A stretch of DNA of 64,000 nucleotides, from contig WGMA01000024.1 in the NCBI GenBank assembly GCA_016125285.1, positions 62,001 to 126,000 of the forward strand, written 5' to 3'. Source of the DNA: Phycisphaera sp. (lineage in GTDB: Bacteria; Planctomycetota; Phycisphaerae; Phycisphaerales; Zrk34). A program made the position numbers and the translations under genes. Positions 1-8,360 of the stretch are shown here, piece after piece; the first letter of the stretch is position 1, and each line of letters begins with the position of its first letter. Under the pieces are notes generated by a model that was not told the DNA's origin, made no database searches, and was given only the letters and a program-made list of their open reading frames with translations.

Positions 1-372
1 ATCCCGGCGATCGAGCTCGGCGCCCGCGGCTTTCTGCTCAAGCCGGTCTACACGGACGTGCTCGCCGACGCGATCTCCGAGGTCGCCGAGGGTGGCGTGT
101 ACTTTTCCGAGCCGCTGCGAACGCGGGTGCAGTTCGTGGCCGGCCGGGTCGAGTTGGTCGCGACCGTGCGCGAGGACACGCTGACCGATCGGCAGGTCGA
201 GGTCCTGCGCATGATCGCCCTGGGCCTGACCAAGCGACAGATCGCGCAGGATCTGCGCATCAGCGAGAAGACCGTCGAGGGCCACACAGATAAGGTCATG
301 GCGAAGTTGAACATCCATGACCGCGTCGGACTGACCAGGCACGCGATCCGAACCGGCGTGATCGCACCGTAA
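1..372 (+). CDS. LuxR/NarL-type response regulator, 5' truncated by the window
   Basis: The frame is open from the first base, so the start lies outside the window. The first visible residues (IPAIELGARGFLLKPVYTDV) look like the end of a receiver domain, with the conserved lysine of the GFLLKP motif. The rest is a LuxR-type helix-turn-helix: LTDRQVEVLRMIALG, then KRQIAQDLRISEKTVEGH. It is the first of three adjacent, similar regulators in one orientation (next at 489 and 1287), which points to tandem duplication. The partner kinase is not visible. Family knowledge: DNA binding is controlled by phosphorylation of the receiver; the target genes cannot be inferred. Confident as to family. Confidence 0.9.
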   Translation: MPAIELGARGFLLKPVYTDVLADAISEVAEGGVYFSEPLRTRVQFVAGRVELVATVREDTLTDRQVEVLRMIALGLTKRQIAQDLRISEKTVEGHTDKVMAKLNIHDRVGLTRHAIRTGVIAP

Positions 373-488
373 CGCGACAACCCAGGCAAGACGCGTTGCA
401 CGTTTTAACGAATTCTCAGCCTCGGTCACCCCCGAGCGTCCTGCGCGAATGATCTCCAGCCTCCCCGCGATGTGGTGAGTACCCGCCC

Positions 489-1148
489 GTGAATAGATCG
501 GTCCTGCGAATCCTGATTCTCGATGAGCACGCCACGACGCGCGAGCCGCTGCACGCGGAGATCGCGCCGCGTGTGGAGGTGCGCGCCATCGCCGGAACCG
601 GGGATCGTCAGGCCCCGATGCGCGAGATCGAAGCGTTCACGCCCGACGTCGTGCTGATCGATCTGGATTCCAACACCAATCACGCGTTCGACACCGCTAA
701 GGCGATCCACGAGCGCCGCCCCGGTACGAAGCTCGTGTTCGTCGCGGCCGATTTCTCGAACTACGCCCTGGCGCGAGCCCTGGCGACCGACGCCGTGGGG
801 TGCCTGATCAAAACCGACCCGTTGCCCGACTTGCTGGACGCGCTGACCCGCATTTCAGACGGCGAGCGCTACTACGCTCCCGCGGTTCAACGCCGGATGG
901 TCCTGCATGCCGGCCGACCCAGCATCGCCCCCGACGCGCAGAGCCCGATCACCGATCTGACGCCCCGCCAGCTCGAGGTGCTGCGGCTGCTCGCCGAGGG
1001 CCGCAGCAAGCGGCAGATCGCCGAGTCGCTGCACATCAGCGCCAAGACCGTAGGCAGCCACGTCGAGAAACTCATGCAGAGGCTCGACGTGCACGACCGC
1101 GTCGCGCTGGCGCGCATGGCTATCCGCGAAGGCGTGATCGAGCCCTGA
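489..1148 (+). CDS. LuxR-type response regulator with atypical receiver
   Basis: 219 residues. An N-terminal receiver-like domain (about 5-125) carries an acidic pocket (LILDEH) and a probable phosphoacceptor Asp58 in VVLIDLD. The C-terminal LuxR HTH begins near residue 155 (LTPRQLEVLRLLAEGRSKRQIAESL). The position after the fourth strand, usually Thr or Ser, reads VFVAADFS, and the usual LKP is IKTDP, so phosphorylation-driven switching may be altered (inference). It ends REGVIEP, close to the RTGVIAP end of the preceding gene, and the third copy ends REGIAAL. Start ATG at 489 is chosen because the receiver begins right after it. About 115 bases separate it from the preceding gene. Confidence 0.9.
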   Translation: MNRSVLRILILDEHATTREPLHAEIAPRVEVRAIAGTGDRQAPMREIEAFTPDVVLIDLDSNTNHAFDTAKAIHERRPGTKLVFVAADFSNYALARALATDAVGCLIKTDPLPDLLDALTRISDGERYYAPAVQRRMVLHAGRPSIAPDAQSPITDLTPRQLEVLRLLAEGRSKRQIAESLHISAKTVGSHVEKLMQRLDVHDRVALARMAIREGVIEP

Positions 1149-1286
1149 AGCAGACGCCCTTCGCCGGCGACTTTGAAAACCTAGGCATATTCCCTATAGA
1201 TTTTGCCCCACGATGACAGGACAATGTTCTCGTAGTGAATGGCCTCGCGGGAGAATCCTTGCTGCACGACCGGGGTCGGAGTTGAA

Positions 1287-1943
1287 GTGTTGGGCAGCCG
1301 ACCGCAAACAATCCTGCTGATCGATAGCGAGCCGCAGCGCGACGCTCGCACCGAGCGACAGATCGGCACGATCCTGCTGCACGTCGTTGCATTGGTCAAT
1401 CCCGCGGCGCTGTGCGAGATCATCGAGAAGATCAAGCCGGGCGTGGTGCTGATCGACATCGACGCGCCCAATGGCAGCGCGTTCGACGCGGCGGATCACA
1501 TCCGGCGTGACCATCCCGACCAGCCTCTGGCGCTGATCGCACGCTGGTTCAGCAACACCCAACTCAAGCACGCGATGAAACTCGACGCGATCGGCTGCAT
1601 CACCAAGGGCGAGCCGCTGGCGGTGATGACATCCGCGTTGAACGCCCTGGCGAACGGCGAGCGATATTACTCCCCATCGGTCCGCAGGCGACTGACGGTC
1701 GACGAACGCGGCGTCCGGTTTAACGACGAAGACGCTCGCTCACTCGACCTGCTCACGCAGCGAGAATTTGAAGTGCTCAAGCAGATCGCCGAGGGCCTGA
1801 CCAAAAAGCAGATCGCCGAGCAGATGCACATCAGCCCCAAGACCGTGTCCACGCATACCGAGCGGCTCATGGACAAGCTCGACCTCCACGACCGCGTGGC
1901 GCTGACACGCTTCGCCATCCGCGAAGGCATCGCCGCGCTGTAA
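1287..1943 (+). CDS. LuxR-type response regulator (third tandem copy)
   Basis: Receiver-like domain with an acidic pocket (LLIDSE) and probable phosphoacceptor in VVLIDIDAP, then a LuxR HTH (LTQREFEVLKQIAEGLTKKQIAEQ). I chose GTG 1287 because GGAG lies six bases upstream and the receiver follows about eight codons later. An in-frame ATG at 1239 would add 16 residues with no family likeness and has no visible ribosome site. As in the second copy, the Thr/Ser of the switch is missing (ALIARWFS) and the lysine sits in ITKGEP. It is followed by a GC-rich hairpin at 1970-2001. Function beyond transcription control is not visible. Confidence 0.85.
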   Translation: MLGSRPQTILLIDSEPQRDARTERQIGTILLHVVALVNPAALCEIIEKIKPGVVLIDIDAPNGSAFDAADHIRRDHPDQPLALIARWFSNTQLKHAMKLDAIGCITKGEPLAVMTSALNALANGERYYSPSVRRRLTVDERGVRFNDEDARSLDLLTQREFEVLKQIAEGLTKKQIAEQMHISPKTVSTHTERLMDKLDLHDRVALTRFAIREGIAAL

Positions 1944-1969
1944 CGCATCGCCAATCGCATACGACGAAA

Positions 1970-2001
1970 AACCCCCGGACGCTTAGAACGATCCGGGGGT
2001 T
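1970..2001. terminator. GC-rich hairpin, likely terminator of the regulator cluster
   Basis: A perfect ten-base stem (AACCCCCGGA pairs with TCCGGGGGTT) around a twelve-base loop, 27 bases after the stop of the third LuxR gene. The downstream side has only a weak T-run (TTGCTTCT), while the upstream side has a run of As, so it may also work for minus-strand transcripts. Confidence 0.6.
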
Positions 2002-2220
2002 GCTTCTCCGCTCCTCGGCCGGTCTCGCTGGTCCTTGTTGCAACGCTCACAACGGGTATGCATCAAGAGCGACCCGAAGGCGGATCTGACGCAGAGTGTG
2101 GCTCCGCGCCGTCCTACTAATTACTACGCACAATCATGATCGCGGTTCGTCAATCCATAGTGCTATGCTGACAGAACCCTTACCACGATGCCGCGATAGG
2201 TGAGTCCTGCCATGCTTGAT

Positions 2221-2236
2221 TCAAACAAACGTTTGA
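2221..2236. promoter_or_regulatory. Palindromic operator candidate for the TetR/RND operon
   Basis: TCAAAC, four bases, GTTTGA, with a ten-base perfect palindrome CAAACGTTTG at 2226-2235. It sits about 32 bases before the GTG start of the TetR-family regulator, where an autoregulatory TetR operator is expected. The assignment is from position and symmetry only. The rest of 1944-2267 holds the terminator at 1970 and nothing else I can support. Confidence 0.5.
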
Positions 2237-2267
2237 TCTAAAATCGCAGCGACGAGGAGAACGCCGC

Positions 2268-2984
2268 GTGTCCACTTCGAAGACGCCGATCCCCAGCACC
2301 AAACCGGGCGATCCGACCGACGGGCCGGACAACACCACCGCGCGCCTCCTCGACGCCGCCGAACGGCTGTTCTCCGAGAAGGGCTACGCCGCGACGTCCG
2401 TGCGCGACATCACGCAGACCGCCGGGTGCAACATCGCCGCGATCAACTATCACTTCGGCGGCAAGACCGGCCTGTACGAAGCGATGTTCGACCGTCGCCT
2501 GCAGACGCTGCGCGATCAGCGGATCACCGCCGTGCGCACCGTCGTCGACGAGGCCGTGGCGAAGGGACAGGTCGAACCCGTGCTGCGGGCGTTCGCCTAC
2601 GCGTTTATGGCGCCGTTCATCGACACGCAGCGCGGCCCCGTGACGGCGCGACTGCTGATGCGCGAGATCCTCGACCCGCACCTGCCCCGCGGCATGGTCC
2701 TCAATCGCATGATTCAGCCGATCCATGAAACGATGATCGAGGCGCTGACACGCGTGTGCCCGTGGCTGAGCATCGAAGAGTCGATCCGCTGCCTGCACTC
2801 GCTCGTCGGCCAGCTCGTCCACCTGATCATGGCGTGGAAGATCTTCGACGACGCCGAGCACATCGACGACTCGCTGTTCGACGTCGACCGCGCGGTGGAT
2901 CATGTCGTGGCGTTCTCGTCGGCGGGCATCCGCAGCTACGACACGCCCGGCGGCGCAAGCGGATCGCAGGAGGGAGTTGCGTGA
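2268..2984 (+). CDS. TetR/AcrR family regulator, CerR-like
   Basis: 238 residues, GTG start with GAGGAG eight bases upstream. The TetR HTH is clear at about 24-70 (LLDAAERLFSEKGYAATSVRDI, then INYHFGGKTGLYEAMF). The C-terminal half, with RGPVTARLLMREILDP and a long helical ligand domain, resembles the CerR/DUF1956 group, which often sits beside efflux genes. The stop overlaps the start of the RND adaptor by one base (TGATG), so regulator, adaptor and pump are probably one operon, with the regulator repressing its own message through the palindrome at 2221. The inducer is unknown. Confidence 0.9.
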   Translation: MSTSKTPIPSTKPGDPTDGPDNTTARLLDAAERLFSEKGYAATSVRDITQTAGCNIAAINYHFGGKTGLYEAMFDRRLQTLRDQRITAVRTVVDEAVAKGQVEPVLRAFAYAFMAPFIDTQRGPVTARLLMREILDPHLPRGMVLNRMIQPIHETMIEALTRVCPWLSIEESIRCLHSLVGQLVHLIMAWKIFDDAEHIDDSLFDVDRAVDHVVAFSSAGIRSYDTPGGASGSQEGVA

Positions 2985-4270
2985 TGAGCAAGGCGATTCA
3001 GGCGTTCGTGGTGGTTGTGATCCTGGCCGGTGGCGGCTGGTTCGGCGCGGAGCTCGCGAAGATGAAGCAGGCGCCGGACAAGCAGGAGCGCATCGTCGTC
3101 GGCCCGCTCGTCGAGGTCGTCGCGGTGAAGCGCACCGACGTGCCGCTGACGATCACCGGGCACGGGTCCGTCGCCGCGACGGTCAAGGCGTCGATCGTGC
3201 CGCAGGTCGGCGGGCGCGTCATCGCGACGCACCCCAATCTGATCACCGGCGGGTTTGTCCCCGCCGACGCCCCGCTGCTGAAGATCGACGACCGCGACTA
3301 CACCCTCGCGTTGGAGCGCGCCAAGGCGGAACTCGAGCAGGCGATCACGACGATGACGTCCGCCGAGTCGCAGATCAACGAGGCGCGCACCCGGCTGACC
3401 GACGCCCGGGCCGATCTCGAGCGGACGACGACCCTGCGTGATCGCGGCGTCGCTACGGATCGCGAGGTCAACAAGGCGAAGGTGGTCGTCGACGTGCTGG
3501 CCGCGCAGCTGAGCACCGGCGAATCCACGCTGGCGACGGCGCGGGCGCAGCGTGACCTGGGGCAGGTTGCCGTGCGGCAGGCCGAGCTGAACGTCGCACG
3601 CACCACCGTCACGCTGCCGTTCGACGCGGTGATCGTCAAGGAAACCGTCGACGTGGGGCAGTTCGTCGTTGCCGGGCAATCCGTCGGCGAGGCGTACGGG
3701 ACCAAAGCCGTGGAGATCGCCGTGCCGCTGGAAGACCGCGAGCTGCGGTGGTTCCCGATGGTGCCCGTGGCGCAGACGACGACGGACCACCCGAAGGATC
3801 AGCTGCCGAAGGCGACGGTGCGGGCGGACTTCATGGGCAAGCGGTGCCAGTGGACGGGCAAGGTCGTGCGGACCGACGGCATGGTCGATTCGCGGTCGCG
3901 CATGGTGCACATGATCGTGGAGGTGCAGGACCCGTTCGACAACGTCGCCGACGGGAACACGCCGCTGATGCCCGGCGTGTTCGCGCAGGTCGACATCGAG
4001 GGCAAGACGATCACCGGCGTGATCCCGCTGCCGCGCTACGCGCTGCGTGACGGCGACACCGTGTGGGTCGTCGACGACGAGACCAGGCTCCGCATACGCA
4101 AGGTCGAGATCGCACGACGCGACCGCGACAACGTATATATCTCCGAGGGCCTGACCGACGGCGACCGCGTCGTCGTCTCCGGCCTCGACGCGATGACCGA
4201 CGGCATGACCGTGCGTGTCACCGAGACGGCCACCGATCCGAAGTCCGACACCGCCGACGTAACGAAGTGA
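2984..4270 (+). CDS. RND efflux periplasmic adaptor (membrane fusion protein)
   Basis: 428 residues. Begins with an N-terminal hydrophobic segment (AFVVVVILAGGGWFGAEL) that can act as an uncleaved anchor. Next comes a first lipoyl half (TGHGSVAATVKASIVPQVGGR), a long alpha-helical hairpin about 105-205 rich in Glu, Ala and Arg, the second lipoyl half (TLPFDAVIVKETVDVGQFV), and beta-barrel and membrane-proximal domains to the C terminus. This is the standard HlyD/AcrA order. The start at 2984 overlaps the regulator's stop, and its own stop overlaps the GTG of the pump gene. No outer-membrane TolC-like gene is in the window, so the complex must borrow a channel encoded elsewhere. Confidence 0.93.
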   Translation: MSKAIQAFVVVVILAGGGWFGAELAKMKQAPDKQERIVVGPLVEVVAVKRTDVPLTITGHGSVAATVKASIVPQVGGRVIATHPNLITGGFVPADAPLLKIDDRDYTLALERAKAELEQAITTMTSAESQINEARTRLTDARADLERTTTLRDRGVATDREVNKAKVVVDVLAAQLSTGESTLATARAQRDLGQVAVRQAELNVARTTVTLPFDAVIVKETVDVGQFVVAGQSVGEAYGTKAVEIAVPLEDRELRWFPMVPVAQTTTDHPKDQLPKATVRADFMGKRCQWTGKVVRTDGMVDSRSRMVHMIVEVQDPFDNVADGNTPLMPGVFAQVDIEGKTITGVIPLPRYALRDGDTVWVVDDETRLRIRKVEIARRDRDNVYISEGLTDGDRVVVSGLDAMTDGMTVRVTETATDPKSDTADVTK

Positions 4271-7200
4271 ACGAGCACCTTCCCAACGCGAAGCTCGCGG
4301 ACGCCAGAGGCCCTCTGTCGTGGTTCGTGCACAACCACGTCGCGAGCAACCTGCTGATGCTGATGGTCCTCATCGGCGGCATCATCTCGATGTGGCAGAT
4401 GCGCCGCGAGGTGTTCCCGAAGGTGCCGACGGGCAAGATCGTGATCCGCGTGTCGTACCTCGGCGGGTCGCCCAACGACGTCGAGGAAGGCGTGTGCATC
4501 AAGGTCGAGGAGGCCGTCGAAGGCATCGAGGGCGTGAAGCGCGTGCGCTCGACGGCGCAGGAGGGCCTGGGCACGGTCACCCTCGAGCTCGAAGACGACG
4601 CCGACCAGCGCAAGGTGCTCAGCGACGTGGAGTCGGCGGTCGACCGCATCGACACGTTCCCGAAAGAGACCGAGAAACCGATCATCACGGAGGTGACCAA
4701 CCGCGTGCAGGTGCTGGGCGTGATCGTGTACGGCGAGGTGCCGGAGCGGACGCTCAAGGAGCTCGCCGAGCAGGTGCGCGACGAGCTGATCGAGCTGAGC
4801 ACCACGAAGCAGGCCGCGGACCAGCGCAAGCAGCTGGGGTGGTTCGAGCGCATCCGGGCGGTGATGAAGAAGCCGTCGAACATTACGCAGATCGACCTGG
4901 TCGGCGCGCGGCGTTACGAGGTGTCGATCGACGTGCCGGAGGAGTCGCTCAAGAAGTACGGCCTGACGTTCGACCAGGTAACCGACGCGGTGCGCGGCGC
5001 GTCGCTCGATCTGCCCGCGGGCGGCATCGAGACGGCGGGCGGCGAGGTGCTCGTGCGGACCAAGTCGCAGCGCTACACCGGCCGCGAGTTCGAAGACATC
5101 ATCGTCCTCAGCCGCAACGACGGCACGAAGCTGCGCCTCAGCGAAGTGGCGAACGTCGTCGACGGCTTCGAGGACACCGACCTGTACAACTTCTTCGACG
5201 GCAAGCCCGCGGTGGTGATGAACATCTTCCGCGTCGGCGACCAGGACGCGATCGAGATGGCCACGATGGCCAAGCAGTTCCTCGAGACCAAGCGCGCCGA
5301 ACTGCCCGAGGGCGTCGGCATCGCCACGTGGTTCGACCGCTCGCTGTACCTCGAGAGCCGCATCGACCTGCTCGGCCGCAACGCGCTGTACGGCCTGATC
5401 CTCGTGTTTCTCTGCCTGACGCTGTTCCTCGACCTGCGCCTGGCGTTCTGGACCACGATGGGCATCCCGATCTCGTTCATGGGCGCGTTCTGGGTGCTGA
5501 CGGTGTTCGGCGTGTCGGTCAACATGATCTCACTGTTCGCGCTGATTATCGTGCTCGGCATCGTCGTCGACGACGCGATCGTCATCGGCGAAAACATCTA
5601 CCAGTACCGGCAGATGGGCATGGACGGCGTGAAGGCGGCGATCGTGGGCGTGCGCGAGATGGCGATCCCCGTGACGTTCGCCGTGCTCACCACCGTCGTC
5701 GCGTTTCTGCCGCTGACGGTCACCGCGGGAGAGATCGGAAAGATCGTGAAGGTCGTGCCGCTGGTGGTGATCGCCGTGCTGATGGTGTCACTGATGGAAG
5801 CGTTGTTCATCCTCCCGGCGCACCTGTCGCGGGCGCACATGAGCCGCGGCAAGAGTCCGCTGGCACATCTTCAGCACGTCGTGCAGCGCGGCCTCGACTG
5901 GTTCATCAACAAGCCCTACCAGGCGGCGCTCGCCCTGGCGGTCCGCTGGCGGTACATCACGCTGGCGATCGCGATCTCCGGGCTGATCATCACGGTCGGC
6001 TTCGTCCGGGGCGGGCACATCAAGTTCGTGTTCTTCCCGGAGGTCGACGCGGACAACCTCGTCGCGGAGGTCACGATGCCGCAGGGCACGCCGATCGAGC
6101 AGACCGAGCAGGTCGTGCGACACATCGAGGCCGCCGCCGAACGCGTCCGCCAGCGCATCGACGCGAAGCGGAAGGACGGCGAGCCCTCCATCTTCCGCCA
6201 CGTCGCCACCACCGTCGGGCAGCAGCCGTTCAAGCTGATCATCTCCGGGCAGGCGCACCTCGGCGGCGTGGCCTCGACCGGCGACTCGCACCTCGCGGAG
6301 ATCAACGTCGAACTGCTCAGCAGCGAGTTCCGCGACATCCCGTCGGCGACCGTCAAGGAGATGTGGCGCGAAGAGGTCGGGCAGGTGCCCGGCGTGTCGT
6401 CGCTCGTCTACGTCTCGTCGTTCTTCAGCGTCGGCGACGACATCCACGTCGAGATGACCCACCAGAACTTCGACAAGCTGCTCACCGCGTCGGACGAGCT
6501 CAAGGAGCGGCTCGCGACGTACAAGGGCGTCGGCGACATCGATGACACGTTCATGACCGGCAAGCCCGAGGTCCGGCTCGCGCTGACCGACACGGGGCGC
6601 ACGCTCGGGCTGACCGACGCGGACCTCGCGCGTCAGGTCCGCGCCGCGTTCTACGGCGCCGAGGCCCAGCGGATCCAGCGCGGCCGGGACGACGTCCGCG
6701 TGATGGTCCGCTACCCCGAGGACGAGCGACGCAGCCTCAACGACATGGAGCGGATGCGGATCCGTCTGCCCGACGGCGTCGAGGCGCCGTTCAACACCGT
6801 GGCACGGGTCACGACGGGGCGCGGGTACGCGGTGATCAACCGCGTCGACCGCAAGCGTGTGGTGTCGGTCACGGCGAGCGTGGACGAGTCGGTCGCCAAC
6901 GCCAACGACATCAACGCCGCGCTGACCGACACCGTGCTGCCGAAGATGCTGGCCGAGTACGGCGGGCTGTCGTACAGCATGGAGGGCCAGCGCCGCGAGC
7001 AGCAGGAGTCGCTCAAGTCGCTGCGCAACAACTTCTTCATCGCCATGCTCGGCATCTTCGCGCTGCTGGGCGTGCAGTTCCGCAGCTACATCCAGCCGCT
7101 GATCGTCATGTCCGCGATCCCGTTCGGGCTGATCGGCGCCGTGCTCGGTCACGTGGCGATGGGCCTCGACTTGTCGTTCCTGTCGGGCTTCGGCGTGGTG

Positions 7201-7551
7201 GCGTTGACGGGCGTCGTGGTCAACGACTCGCTGATCATGATCGACCAGATCAACCGCGAGCGTGACGAGGGCGTGCCGCTGGCGCAGGTCATCATCGACT
7301 GCGGCACCCGGCGATTCCGCCCCATCCTGCTCACGACGCTGACCACGTTCCTCGGCCTGACGCCCATGCTCCTCGAGCGGTCCCTCCAGGCGCGGTTCCT
7401 CGTGCCGATGGCCGTGAGCCTCGCGTTCGGCGTCGCCTTCGCGACCGCCCTGACGCTGCTGTTCGTGCCGACGCTCTACATGATTCTCGAGGACTGCAAG
7501 CGTCTGCTGGGTCTCGCCGACCCCGACGTCGCGCCCGAGCCCGCCGCCTGA
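4267..7551 (+). CDS. RND family efflux transporter permease
   Basis: 1094 residues, in the normal range for AcrB-type pumps. GTG start at 4267 lies in a GTGA overlap with the adaptor's stop; the longer open frame upstream runs antiparallel to known adaptor sequence and is rejected. First membrane helix near residue 25 (NLLMLMVLIGGIISMWQMRREVFP); a large periplasmic domain; helices 2-6 including IVLGIVVDDAIVIGENIYQ, whose Asp pair matches the proton-relay aspartates of AcrB; a second periplasmic domain; and the C-terminal six helices with GVVALTGVVVNDSLIMIDQI. Proton-driven export of hydrophobic or amphiphilic compounds is the family role; the substrate is unknown. Confidence 0.94.
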   Translation: MNEHLPNAKLADARGPLSWFVHNHVASNLLMLMVLIGGIISMWQMRREVFPKVPTGKIVIRVSYLGGSPNDVEEGVCIKVEEAVEGIEGVKRVRSTAQEGLGTVTLELEDDADQRKVLSDVESAVDRIDTFPKETEKPIITEVTNRVQVLGVIVYGEVPERTLKELAEQVRDELIELSTTKQAADQRKQLGWFERIRAVMKKPSNITQIDLVGARRYEVSIDVPEESLKKYGLTFDQVTDAVRGASLDLPAGGIETAGGEVLVRTKSQRYTGREFEDIIVLSRNDGTKLRLSEVANVVDGFEDTDLYNFFDGKPAVVMNIFRVGDQDAIEMATMAKQFLETKRAELPEGVGIATWFDRSLYLESRIDLLGRNALYGLILVFLCLTLFLDLRLAFWTTMGIPISFMGAFWVLTVFGVSVNMISLFALIIVLGIVVDDAIVIGENIYQYRQMGMDGVKAAIVGVREMAIPVTFAVLTTVVAFLPLTVTAGEIGKIVKVVPLVVIAVLMVSLMEALFILPAHLSRAHMSRGKSPLAHLQHVVQRGLDWFINKPYQAALALAVRWRYITLAIAISGLIITVGFVRGGHIKFVFFPEVDADNLVAEVTMPQGTPIEQTEQVVRHIEAAAERVRQRIDAKRKDGEPSIFRHVATTVGQQPFKLIISGQAHLGGVASTGDSHLAEINVELLSSEFRDIPSATVKEMWREEVGQVPGVSSLVYVSSFFSVGDDIHVEMTHQNFDKLLTASDELKERLATYKGVGDIDDTFMTGKPEVRLALTDTGRTLGLTDADLARQVRAAFYGAEAQRIQRGRDDVRVMVRYPEDERRSLNDMERMRIRLPDGVEAPFNTVARVTTGRGYAVINRVDRKRVVSVTASVDESVANANDINAALTDTVLPKMLAEYGGLSYSMEGQRREQQESLKSLRNNFFIAMLGIFALLGVQFRSYIQPLIVMSAIPFGLIGAVLGHVAMGLDLSFLSGFGVVALTGVVVNDSLIMIDQINRERDEGVPLAQVIIDCGTRRFRPILLTTLTTFLGLTPMLLERSLQARFLVPMAVSLAFGVAFATALTLLFVPTLYMILEDCKRLLGLADPDVAPEPAA

Positions 7552-7610
7552 CCCGCGACCCGCCCCGAATCCCCGGGCAAGAATCTCACGCCGAACTCAA
7601 ACACCGGGGT

Positions 7611-7638
7611 TTGACGTAGTTAAGGTGGCGGATAGAAT
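7611..7638 (+). promoter_or_regulatory. Sigma70-type promoter candidate for the HNH gene
   Basis: TTGACG (7611-7616), a 16-base spacer and TAGAAT (7633-7638), followed 34 bases later by the GTG start. An imperfect palindrome (CAAACACCGGGGTTTG, 7598-7613) overlaps the -35 element and could be an operator. Based on match to the E. coli consensus only. Confidence 0.45.
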
Positions 7639-7671
7639 CGCTCAAACTCCTCTCGCGATGGAGGTGGACAC

Positions 7672-8298
7672 GTGATTCCGCAAACGCCGGGTCTCAACGC
7701 GAACGTGCTCGTGCTCAACCGTCACTGGATGGCGGTCCACGTGTGCTGTGCGCGCCGGGCGTTTTCGCTCCTGTTCCGCGAGTTGGCGGAGGTCATCGAC
7801 GTCGACGACGGCCGCTACACCGCCTACGACTTCGACAGTTGGGCCGAGCTGAGCAGCTACCGCGACCAGTTCCCCGACGACTACGACTGGGTCAGCACGG
7901 TGCGGATGCACATCGCGGTGCCAAAGATCATCCGGCTGCTCGGCTACGACCGCCTGCCCAAGCAGTCGGTCAAGCTCAACCGCCGCAACATCTACGCACG
8001 CGACCAGAACACGTGCCAGTACTGTGGACTGCGGTTCGCCACCAGCGAGCTGACGCTGGACCACATCGTGCCGCGCCGACTGGGCGGCGGCAGCGCGTGG
8101 GACAACCTCGTGTGCGCCTGCGTCGACTGCAACTCGAAGAAGGGTGGCCGCACGCCCGAGCAGGCGCACATGCCCCTGATCCGCAAGCCCGTCCGCCCGA
8201 AGCGCAACCCCGTGATCAATCTGCGCCTCGGGCAGGACAAGTACGCGTGCTGGCAGTCGTTCCTCGACAACGCGTACTGGTCCGTCGAGCTGAAGTAG
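7672..8298 (+). CDS. HNH endonuclease family protein
   Basis: 208 residues, GTG start with GGAGGTGG just upstream. The C-terminal half is an HNH domain with two zinc-binding Cys pairs: CQYCG, then LDHIVPRRLGGG with the catalytic His, then ACVDCNSKKGGR. The N-terminal half (LVLNRHWMAVHVCCARRAFSLL) is typical of the single-domain HNH proteins found widely in planctomycetes and cyanobacteria. No phage, restriction or toxin partner lies next to it; it stands alone between a promoter candidate and a strong terminator. DNA binding or cleavage is the family function; the physiological role is unknown. Confidence 0.9.
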   Translation: MIPQTPGLNANVLVLNRHWMAVHVCCARRAFSLLFRELAEVIDVDDGRYTAYDFDSWAELSSYRDQFPDDYDWVSTVRMHIAVPKIIRLLGYDRLPKQSVKLNRRNIYARDQNTCQYCGLRFATSELTLDHIVPRRLGGGSAWDNLVCACVDCNSKKGGRTPEQAHMPLIRKPVRPKRNPVINLRLGQDKYACWQSFLDNAYWSVELK

Positions 8299-8323
8299 TA
8301 GCGCTGAAGTTTCAGACACACAC

Positions 8324-8358
8324 GGCACGACTCGCTTAAGTGAGTCGTGCCTTTTTTT
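8324..8358 (+). terminator. Strong rho-independent terminator
   Basis: A ten-base perfect stem (GGCACGACTC pairs with GAGTCGTGCC) around an eight-base loop, followed directly by seven Ts (8352-8358). It closes the HNH transcript. The next coding sequence begins only two bases after the T-run. Confidence 0.9.
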
Positions 8359-8360
8359 GT

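Noticed and set aside
2146-2169. Promoter TTCGTC/TATGCT upstream of the TetR operon
   Set aside because: The spacing is only 12 bases and the -35 match is poor.
4320-6545. Plus-strand frame of 741 codons inside the RND pump
   Set aside because: Out-of-frame, Arg-rich; the pump frame carries all family motifs.
7672-8298. HNH protein as part of a defence or mobile system
   Set aside because: No methylase, restriction, toxin or integrase partner nearby; it is a solitary gene with its own promoter candidate and terminator.
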